From Ypsolopha sequella (taxonomy: Eukaryota > Arthropoda > Insecta > Lepidoptera > Ypsolophidae), in assembly GCA_934047225.1 (NCBI GenBank), contig OW204005.1:16624396-16688395 (forward strand): DNA of 64,000 nucleotides, in the 5' to 3' direction. Positions 56,001 through 64,000 of this stretch are shown one piece after another. The position numbers and the translations under genes were made by a program. Below the pieces are notes generated by a model. It did no database searches and was not told where the DNA came from. It saw only the letters and a program-made list of their open reading frames with translations. Positions within the stretch are counted from its first letter, which is position 1, and the number at the start of each line of letters is the position of its first letter.

Positions 56001-57089
56001 ACAATGAAGCTTCAAGGGACGGGCGGTATTCGCATTCAAAACGTGCAGACATTCCAACCTGGGCAATTAGTTGGAGCGAATGGACAACCAATTCAGCCAG
56101 GCCAAGTCACGACAGCCCAGTCTCCAGGCCATGTAAGAGTTGCTGGTCCTAATCTTAGTGGAACTCGACCACGAATGCCAACAACCGTCAGAGGAGCGAG
56201 GCCATCTATACGGCCTGGCATCCAAGTGCAAGGTCAAGTCCGAGGAGCAAGGCCTGGCGGGCCTCGCATGCTTAAAAGACCAGGTCAAATGCAGGGAGGT
56301 CCACAGCAAAAGCGGCGTCCTGACATGCTACTACCAGGCAAACATGACAACGAAGATTGCCAAGTGATGGCGATGCAGAAACAACGCGAAGGCCTTCCCA
56401 TGATACACAGCGTGCAAGGTGCCAAAGACAAACTGAATCTCGGAAGCCAAATCTCCATTTCTAAAAAACCAGTGAATAGAGAAGCTAACGCTATGGCAAA
56501 TGTGCTAGCCTCGCGCGGTATTAGCATTAAACAGAAGCAAAAGAGTCGGTCACCATCCCCCGAAAGACCAGTACCTAATATCCCTAATCTACCAGCCGGC
56601 ATGAGCATCAAAGCTACATCAAAATCAAGCAACTTCTCAATACCTGAAGCGACAGTCGGTAACGGGGGGTATTCATGTAAGATCTGTAAGAAAATGTTCA
56701 TGAATTCCAACTCTTTAGCGGTCCACATGTCGAATGCTCATCCACAGAGCAAAATCCCTCTTTTCAAATGTGACGAATGCCCCGCTTCATATCCCAAATC
56801 GTTACAACTACAACATCATAAAAGGACATTCCACAATGTGACTGGACCTAACAGAGAGCTAGGTCTTCCTGTTGTAGATTTGTCGCAGCATGAGAACATA
56901 CAGAAGCTAAGTAGTTTAGGCATCTATAGTTTTATTCCGTTGGCTAGTCGCGAAAATGCGAATGGCAGCTTTGGTATTCCCGTCATTTCTGTCCACAATA
57001 TGCAAAATGGGTTGACGAGTAGCCTTCAAGCTCTAGGCGCGGATGGGCTACTAAGCTTAGGGCCTCTGAAATCTTTACCTAACACTTAA
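53077..57089 (+). CDS. C2H2 zinc-finger protein, 1171 aa, two coding exons
   Basis: Coding exon 1 is 53077-53131 (acceptor at 53069, donor CAG|GTTGGT), and exon 2 is 53629-57089 (acceptor CTTTGCAG). They join in phase (split Asp19), and the start MDPKVENDF is the first ATG after the acceptor. Four C2H2 fingers: 58-80 (YICKTCNEDF..), 587-611 (HTCDICNTRF..), 1033-1056 (YSCKICKKMF..) and 1064-1087 (FKCDECPASY..). Residues 19-45 and 90-130 are acidic. Long low-complexity Q/P/G/M-rich stretches fill about 690-920, with scattered short GI.IK motifs. No membrane or signal segment. This is a nuclear regulator-type architecture with widely spaced single fingers. MEP-1 (Mi-2 complex) proteins have such a build and are one candidate, but I could not confirm it. 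AATAAA signals at 57118 and 57221. No in-frame damage; the only clear host gene here. Confidence 0.9.
53132..53628 (+). other. Intron of the zinc-finger gene
   Basis: GT at 53132 and AG at 53627-53628; 497 bp, AT-rich. Splicing is supported by the continuous acidic reading across the joint (SNDEP then DDEDGIDELPLDNEL). Confidence 0.8.
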
Positions 57090-57117
57090 AGGAGCTTTTA
57101 TTTGCTTTGTATTAAAT

Positions 57118-57226
57118 AATAAATGTTTGATACGAGTAATTATATGATACTAGAAAGGACTATGGTCTTTGGTTGCTAAAAGTAAATGTATTTAGCATTT
57201 CTTGTCATTGAATGTTGAAAAATAAA
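57118..57226 (+). promoter_or_regulatory. Polyadenylation signals of the zinc-finger gene
   Basis: AATAAA at 57118-57123 (29 bp after the stop) and 57221-57226. The second is the more usual distance for a 3' untranslated region. Confidence 0.55.
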
Positions 57227-57267
57227 ATAATGACTAATATAGATCTGCCATAGATATAATCATATAT

Positions 57268-57478
57268 CATCACGGGCGTAGCTAGGTTTTAGTTTCGGAG
57301 GGGGGGGGGGAAACTTCAATTGTGAACAATTGTTTGCGAACGCAAAACGTTTCTAGCAGCTGCTAGCAGAAGTGGCACTTGAACCGGAAAATGTCAAAGC
57401 AGGTATTTTAAACCTTTTGGTGTTTTTTAACCTTTTCTTTTTTGAACCCCAAAATCCCCCCTGGCTACGCCCATGATG
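57268..57478. repeat. Probable hAT-like MITE with GGGCGTAGC ends
   Basis: CATCACGGGCGTAGCTAGG and CCTGGCTACGCCCATGATG are inverted, and a poly-G run and its C-rich partner follow inward. No clean target duplication was found. Confidence 0.55.
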
Positions 57479-57479
57479 A

Positions 57480-58180
57480 GCATAGAAATCTTCGTCAGTT
57501 TTCGTATATCGGAAAATTGCTGAATCATAAATTGTAAGAGCTCTAAATATTGCACTAGCTCTGGAAACTTATTAGAGAGAAAATAGCCGGAACCGGAAGC
57601 AATTATAGTTGTCATTTTACTGACTGTTTAGAAAGCGTTCGGAAATACGACCTTTAACGAAGAGTGGCGAAGATTCCTACGCGCATTATATATATGGTAC
57701 TAGAGCTGTATTACTTGAACGAAAAAGCCGAATTGCAAAACTAGTTTATTTGTTCAGATTTGAGGTAAGTAAGTAATTATAAAACAATTTGACAACCCTA
57801 CATTACAGGCGCTTATAAAATTCTGAAAATGGACTAGTTTTGTAATTTTCATGGGCTCAAAAATTGGATTCTGGCCACTATGGCCAGTGACAAACAGGGG
57901 CAGAATAAAAGTTTACATAGCAACCAATGGTATTATTAAAAGGTGTAGATAGGTTACCTACACAAGATTCGAGCTTCACGAATGGCACACAACATAACTA
58001 ACCTCTGTAACTATGGTAGTATTGCAATGTCACATTGACACGTGGAAGTGGGACGGCGTGTCATAATTATAGGGAGCGAAAAAGAGACAAGCCCTGTTCC
58101 TGTGCCGACGCGACACAGAGTTCAGGTTAGCTAATTAGCCAAGTTTTAACGTGCCACTCGCGGATCGCTTATTAGTTATA
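57480..58180. other. Unannotated DNA downstream of the zinc-finger gene
   Basis: No gene, no recognisable repeat. Confidence 0.4.
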
Positions 58181-58181
58181 T

Positions 58182-58339
58182 TGGTATCGATTCGGTGTAA
58201 CACGATTAAACTTGGTTGACAGGACTAAACTTAATTTAAGGGTTCTGTCTTTTTCTTTCTGTATCGAAAAGACAAAGACAGGACGCTCAAAATAAGGTTA
58301 GTCCTGTCAAATAAGTTGTGTTGCGCCGAATCGACACCA
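58182..58339. repeat. MITE family E, copy 2
   Basis: TGGTATCGATTCGGTGTAAC at the left and GCGCCGAATCGACACCA at the right; the core GTCTTTTTCTTTCTGTATCG/AAAGACAAAGACAGGACG is inverted. Intact relative of 41766-42262. Confidence 0.85.
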
Positions 58340-58507
58340 TTGTAACTCATTGTCTGTCTGGTAAATAAAGTTTTTTTTTTATTTATAACCTATCTACTTA
58401 CATCTTTTTCTAAAGTATCATTGGTAGCAACATAATAACAGCTCGGCCAGTCGGCCTCGCTCCTATTTTCCCTCAGCGCCCCCGTACACTATATCCCTAA
58501 CCCTGAT

Positions 58508-58667
58508 TTAAGCTGATTCTGAAGGCCCCAATTTTAGTTTTAATGCTGTCAAAACTTACATTTTTCCAAAGTAATTTAGCTTCTGTTCTTATGAAGTATT
58601 TTGCAATGACGAAAATTTAGTTTTGATACCACTAAAATTAAAATTAAAGCCTTCAGAATCGGCTTTA
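58508..58667. repeat. Palindromic MITE with AGCTGATTCTGAAGGC ends
   Basis: TTAAGCTGATTCTGAAGGC is mirrored by GCCTTCAGAATCGGCTTTAA, and AATTTTAGTTTTAATG.. by its inverse. A diverged half occurs at 46226-46395. Confidence 0.75.
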
Positions 58668-58789
58668 AAGTCTATTGCATAAAATTGTGATATTAAATTG
58701 TATACTGATTAATAGTTCTATTTTTACCAACAAAATTGTTTGTTGCTATCAATTGAAAAAATCGGAAGGAAAATGCAATGTCAGTATTA

Positions 58790-58951
58790 TGGTGTCGATT
58801 CGGTGTAACACGATCAACTTATTTGACAGGACTTAACTTAATTTAAGCGTTCTGTCTTTTTCTTTCCGTATCGAAAAGACAAAGACAGGACGCTCAAAAT
58901 AAGGTTAGTCCTGTCAAATAAGTCAAGTTTTGTTGCGCCGAATCGACACTA
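58790..58951. repeat. MITE family E, copy 3
   Basis: Same structure as 58182-58339, 450 bp away, same orientation of the palindrome's asymmetric bases. Confidence 0.85.
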
Positions 58952-58959
58952 TTGTAATA

Positions 58960-60500
58960 ATTGTTTCTACTATGGGTACGGTCACCAGATCACAATAAAC
59001 TACTATTGTCCACTATAAACACCCACGATTCGGTCAAAAACGTCAAAAATCGTGGGGAAAAAATTGGCTGTCAAACGTGATTGTGCAGATGACTTCAGGC
59101 CACTATAAACCACCATGGTATGTACTATGGTGGTTGGTTTATTTACGTAACCGACTTGCCTACGATAGCTGAGTGTGTTTATTTTGCTTAATCTGATGAC
59201 CACACCCTATGTCTTAGTATTAAGGTACTTACTAGGTATATTTGGTTATTTCATACTTCCTAAGAAAAATAAATAGAAGAAAGAAGTTTTTTTTTTACGA
59301 TTGATGTTTAGCTCTTATTTATACATTGTAAAATGCTCTTATTTTTAAGGTGTTAACCGACTTAGTTATAGTTGTGTAATAACTAGTTTTGTAAGAATTT
59401 ATTCACTTAAATATTTTTTAAGTTTATTACATGAAGTTAAGTAAAGGTAATAAAAAGATATAGTAAGTAGGTAATAAAAAGATATAAGTAACAAATTATT
59501 ATAAAAGAGAGATTGAAATGTCAGTGTTTTTCTTCTGCTGTAAGCATTATAAGTACCTATTCAATTATTTTTACTACAATAATTATGATTTTGTAGTCGA
59601 CATTCATATAAAAGTTATTCGAGATTTGCGAATAAATATTTATGATTAGTTTTGTTGTTTTATTTAACTTTCTTTAAAGTTATTTAATGTAACGTTTATC
59701 TGTATACCTTTACAAGGCTTTCGAGGGTAGAGTATTTATGGTTGAATAATTTGGGTTTATATCATTGTGCTTATCCAAAGCGACCTGCAACCTAATTCGC
59801 GGTGTTGCCAGTTTAAGATTAAACGTCGGTCGTTTAAAAAGGAGGTAGCTTCATCTATTTACTGAACCGATCAACAGAGCTTTCTCAATTAATAACTAGA
59901 TGGCAGCAGTTGGCCTCTCACAATACAACTTCAAGTATATAGCTCCGGGGTAAAATATTTATTTTCACACCACCTGCTCGACAATGTCCAATTACATATC
60001 ATGCAACCTCAACGTAAAGTAACGCATTATATCTCAAGGGATATAAAGTTATATGAAAATCCCTAGGGATTAAAGTGATTTAAAGGACATCACCCATTCT
60101 AGACCAATTTTTTTTTAGCCGGCCATGAAAAATAAATGCCATATTTAAATTGAACTTAAAGTTCTAATATTTTTTTATTATGTGACTTAAGTTCTAGGAC
60201 GGTTATTTGAGATTATATTTAACCGAGAATATTTTATTTATAAAAAGCTAATAATACTTATCAATGAATAAATCTAGTGCTTGCAATGTTATGGTAAGTA
60301 ATCACTTACATACTACAAAGACCGCACTTATTCTGTGGCACTGCTATCCTTTCACTTGCACTTATGGAGCGATGGCTGTGAGTGCAAGCAGGAGGCATAT
60401 ACGGGCCAAAGACCATGGATGGCTAACGGTACTGATATTCTCAGTTATCTATCACAATTAATATAAAACAGCTACTCTCGATAGCTTAAGGTGGATGCGA
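58960..60500. other. AT-rich DNA without recognisable gene
   Basis: Weak inverted similarity between 58985-59030 and 59170-59210 (CACAATAAAC..TTTATTTTG). Otherwise nothing. Confidence 0.4.
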
Positions 60501-60504
60501 TGGA

Positions 60505-60935
60505 TCGCGTTCCCAAATGTAAAACTTATGATTGTCTTTCTTATTTTTAACTATGTGATTTATGGCAGTATGCGACAATAGTTTAATGTTAATTGTGCTT
60601 TTCTAACAAAGCTGTGTTATTCCATGCATTACTTTGTTAAGGATCTGTAAGGTATTTGTATATTCATTTTTATTACTTGTATGGAGGCAGGTTGACTTTT
60701 CCTTTGTCTCGAATTAAACTGTGCGTTGTAAAAAGATAATCCTGCACAACGACTTTAAAGCGCGTTTATAGTTGTAATGCAAAATCATTTGCAACGGAAA
60801 GCATAAAATAACACAACTTCGCTACAAATGCCTAACTAACATTCAACTAATGTCGCATATTGCCATAAATCAAATTAATCTAATATTTTTTCAAAATAAG
60901 AAAATAAACATAAGTTTTACGTTTGTGGATGCGAT
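60505..60935. repeat. Imperfect palindromic element, ~200-bp arms
   Basis: AAATGTAAAACTTATG..TTATGGCAGTATGCGACA at the left is mirrored by TGTCGCATATTGCCATAA..CATAAGTTTTACGTTTG at the right, at roughly three-quarters identity. GGATGCGATGGATCGCG and GGATGCGATTCATTGC flank the two sides. Lies just downstream of the DDE transposase gene and may belong to its element. Confidence 0.65.
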
Positions 60936-63039
60936 TCATTGCATCCACATTAACTACTATCTTAATGTTTTTGCCCGAGTCATGTCATGATTCTTATTTC
61001 GCAAAATAAAACAAAAGAATTCGAGTTTTTATATTTTATTGATTGCTTAATAATTACATGGTTACTCTGGATTTAAAGCTCTCCTGGCCTTACAAATAAA
61101 TCTTCCAATCCTTCCGCAGGAATGTTTATTGATGGTTCATGTCTTGCGAATCCCATGTACCAAACAATGCACATTATGTGCGAGCAGCACCCGACTGTTC
61201 TTTTACCAATATTGCATGTGCAATAATAATGAGCGATCGCTTGTCGACCACTCAAAGCTCTGTCTATACCCAAATACACATAATATGTTCTTGAACGGAC
61301 ATGTCGGGATTGAATTCGACCTCTCAAAATATAGAGATCCCTTCCTTCTAGTTCACGCACATGTTCAGCAGGTATTTGTTGTCCGAGTTCTATTAAAAAC
61401 GTCCCATTTGGCTGTAGATGCTGTGCATAATAGCTTCTTGCCTGTTTTATTTGGTAAGTCCCGAGAGCAAACAGTATTAACTCTTCTTCTGTCAACACGG
61501 GAAACTGGATCCCGGGCATGTTTGCGTCCATTGACTGGAATTGGGCACGCCTTCTATTGTAGTTGTATCTATTCACTAGATCTGACAAAGTGTTTGGAAC
61601 ATTCATTCTCTCACGAATTATTTCTAAAAATGTTGGGGCCCGCACATTGTCCACAATTAATGTATGGTACGCATTTATTATTGCTGCACTGATTTTAAAG
61701 TATTCCATCATGTGGAATAAGGCGCGATTGTTAAATACAACGCGCAACAAGCGAAAATCCCTTTTAATTCGCCCATTTACTACCTCTATCACCCAACGAC
61801 ATATTGTCACACGTCTGGAGTTATTTGCTTGTTCGGTCGTAAGCTGGGTCTCGTTGGCATATTTTGTTTGTGGCATATGTACTGAATATCCATGAGATTG
61901 TAGGTTGTGTATTGCGTCTCTAAAGCCACGATCCAAAATAAAAACATCCCCTGGTCCAAAAAACCAATGAATGACACTCTCTTCGTTATCTATCACAGAA
62001 TTGATTATTGTTGCGTCAGAAGTGGTAGCAGCATGTGGTCCGGACACATCAATTATATGACCATCACAACACACGAATAAAAATGGTTTCGTAAGATTCC
62101 TGTGTTTATGGTTACTGCTGAAAGATTTTCTTTGGAAAGGGTAGTTTGCACTTTTCTGATTGTATATATATGTACCATCGCACATTATTATTTAATGGCC
62201 TTTCTTTCTCCTGGGGGACTACCCGGATTTCCAAATAGTGTTTCTGGAATCAGTAAGTTTCTTTGGGCCACATCTTCTCTAGACATATGGTCGAACCCTA
62301 AGTGCAAGGGAACAAAATCACGCATCATTGAATCTCTGCCAATTGTTAACAGCCGCTGAAAACGGGATTCACTTGTTTTGAATAATCTTGCAAGTCTTGC
62401 GTTTGAATCTCCTGTTCGAAGTTTAACTAATAAAGCCGCCAATATAGTCTTCTGTTGACTGTTATCATTAAGACTTGGAGTATTTTCGAGTAAATCAGTA
62501 AACTGCTCATGAGTAAGGCCTGTCCAATCGTGGAATTCATTTTCATTTATTACTCGATATTCCTCGAAGTTTAAAACATCTATTGTAATATGACTAGTCA
62601 AAATCGTCAGAGCACTTACTATTTGGGAGGCTGTAAAATCTTCAATCAGATTTTCTTGTAACGGCAGTGTATGCCAAACGTCCTGCTCTAAGTGTTCTTG
62701 ACAAACTCGAGCAATATCTGGTATGAATAGAGCGTAACGACACAGCATACGCAAAACCACTTCATTTGGTATTTTATGTCTAGAAACATTCTCGCAATGT
62801 TGATAAATACAGCTATTGGCAGTGTTCGGTGTCCGAACAAATCCCGGCAAAGTCAATGTTATAGGGTGACGGTTATCGACTTCTTCGGCAGGCTCATCCA
62901 CTGGTACATCGTCCTGACGTGCCTCGCGAATACGTCGTAGATGCGTTCTTTCAGCTCTTTGCCAACATGGTCGGCAAATGATGTCCGTCGGTTCTTCCTA
63001 AAAGACAATACCATAGTTAAAACACAATAGTAAGCTATT

Positions 63040-63174
63040 TTCTAAGAAACGTACCAGGTGCGGCTAACATGTGTGCGTGCCAGTACGCATGAACTAACGC
63101 ATACACACAGCGACAATATCTCGGACAGCTCACCTCTCGATTCTGATAAGCCGCACCTGGTACGTTTCTTAGAA
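63040..63174. repeat. MITE with 26-bp inverted ends
   Basis: TTCTAAGAAACGTACCAGGT then GCGGCT at the left is mirrored exactly at the right (AGCCGCACCTGGTACGTTTC then TTAGAA). The core is not palindromic. Confidence 0.85.
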
Positions 63175-63339
63175 GATAACTTAGAAGATTTACTACGACA
63201 ATACGTAAATAAGTTTTTCTTTAAAATCCTACATCGATGTTTTACACCACAGTCACTGTAATACAATTTTTTATACCATTCAAATAAACAAAAAAAAAAA
63301 TATGAAAACACATCCCACGCAGTTGCAGAGATCCTTTCG

Positions 63340-63560
63340 TAAGTAGGTACTATAGTATCAGTGGTTGTCAGGGGTGTTTCAGAGTGTAGACTGTGGTGTT
63401 ATTGAGTAGTAACATTCGTCACCCACCGTTCACCGACGATTTATTACGGTCTAATCGTGATGGGTGGTGAGCCCTATCGCCGTACCTCGGACACAAATAC
63501 ACGCTTTTTAGGGCATGCAGGTTTTATCACGGTGTTTTCCTTAAAGCAACAAATACTACA
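63340..63560 (+). repeat. SINE-like dispersed repeat, copy 2
   Basis: GTGATGGGTGGTGAGCCCTA, GGGCATGCAGGTTTTATCAC and GGTGTTTTCCTTAAAGCAAC correspond to 31780-31975. Confidence 0.6.
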
Positions 63561-64000
63561 TAAGTTCCGTAAAACTCACGTAAGTCCATGGTCGGTCGGT
63601 GTTAATAATATAATAAGATTGATAGGCCAGCGTCTTACTGATAGGGTACAAAACAATAATATTTTTATTACCTGTCTCTCCATTAGCTCCTCGATAATAA
63701 TCTGAGCTATTTCAATGTGTAGTTCTTCTCGAGAAGCCCACGTATAAGTCCTTCGACCTTCACATGGTTCTCGACAGTTTATGCACAACATGTTGCCGTG
63801 ATAACAACAAACAAAAAACAGTAACAGTAACAACACTACGTCAACAAATAACAATAACAAAACAAAGTGAGCTCAGAAAGTGAGAGTAATAGCCGTCCGA
63901 TGTAACAGGAGTTGCATGGATAACTGAAATGATATGGGAACAATTGACAACGTGTACCTGATACAGAAACCCTTTCGGCAGTCGCCCCATAAGTGTGAGC

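Larger units (their letters stand above)
62998..63671 (-). other. Transposase intron, loaded with two repeats
   Basis: GT (63671-63670) to AG (62999-62998) on the minus strand, 674 bp. It contains the MITE at 63040-63174 and the SINE-like repeat at 63340-63560. Confidence 0.75.
61073..63791 (-). pseudogene. ISL2EU-like DDE transposase with SWIM zinc finger, frame-broken
   Basis: Exon 1 is 63672-63791 (40 aa, MLCINCREPCEGRR.. ending MERQ; donor CAG|GTAATA), then an intron to 62998 (acceptor TTTTAG), and exon 2 from 62997. They join in phase 0 and bring together two CxxC pairs (CINC and CRPC), a likely N-terminal zinc finger. A helix-rich region with WTGLTHEQF follows. The frame stops at 62188 (TAATAA) and resumes one frame away at 62185 with MCDGTYIY. 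The second part (370 aa) has the DDE_4-type core: D3 (CDGTY) or D41, D85 (FILDRGFRD), E134 (CRWVIEVVNGRIKRDF). It ends in a SWIM motif, C322-x-C-x9-C334-x-H336 (YYCTC..GKRTVGCCSH). Stop at 61073; AATAAA on the minus strand near 61041. Inferred to cut and paste its own element; the frame break probably inactivates it unless a second intron or slippage bridges it. Confidence 0.85.

Noticed and set aside
61129..61692. 187-codon plus-strand frame
   Set aside because: Antisense shadow of the DDE transposase.
63042..63311. 89-codon minus-strand frame in the transposase intron
   Set aside because: Overlaps the MITE and the intron; splice sites on both sides give a better gene model.

Overview
The window is AT-rich nuclear DNA from an insect, most likely a moth or butterfly. 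It has spliceosomal introns, Helitrons with a GCGG/CCGC 3' hairpin followed by CTAG, TA- and TTAA-targeting MITEs, jockey/CR1-like non-LTR tails, and repeats built on GGGTTCCGTA and CGGCCAAGTGCGAGTC, which are common in lepidopteran genomes. Nothing points to bacteria, plasmid or virus.

Only one clear host gene is present: a two-coding-exon C2H2 zinc-finger gene on the + strand (53077-57089, 1171 aa, poly(A) signal at 57118). A candidate promoter plus 5' untranslated exon lies far upstream (28.4-29.24 kb). Nearly everything else is mobile DNA, much of it nested.

Layout. 1-3.6 kb: jockey-like RT tail on the minus strand, broken by a hAT MITE. 3.6-8 kb: a GGGTTCCGTAG-ended repeat that holds a 3.56-kb transposon (4066-7629) with ~440-bp terminal inverted repeats, a TA target duplication, and one gene for a protein with an N-terminal Cys/His cluster, a PIN/FEN1-like nuclease core and a CXC cysteine-rich tail. 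The gene reads intact (716 aa) if a 79-bp intron is removed. 8.2-9.1 kb: three palindromic MITEs end to end. 10.7-12.6 kb: decayed Helitron Rep-helicase on the minus strand. 13.2-15.8 kb: more MITEs and a complete-ended Helitron. 16.3-26.8 kb: long inverted-repeat elements, a Gag scrap and non-LTR scraps. 27-28.2 kb: nested GGTTCCGTA elements. 30.1-30.7 kb: dead Tc1/mariner transposase. 32.3-33.9 kb: 103-bp minisatellite with a 309-bp higher-order repeat. 34-52 kb: dense inverted-repeat elements, an antisense Helitron, a TTAA MITE, two hAT MITEs, two non-LTR tails and a YqaJ-nuclease fragment. 53-57.1 kb: the zinc-finger gene. 57.2-61 kb: MITEs and unique AT-rich DNA. 61-63.8 kb: a DDE transposase gene of the ISL2EU-like type with a C-terminal SWIM zinc finger, one intron, and a frame break near its middle.

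Several insertions can be dated relative to each other because a second, empty copy of the host repeat lies in the same window. The two autonomous-type elements (CXC-nuclease and SWIM-DDE) are the most biologically interesting items; the first may belong to a poorly described transposon group.
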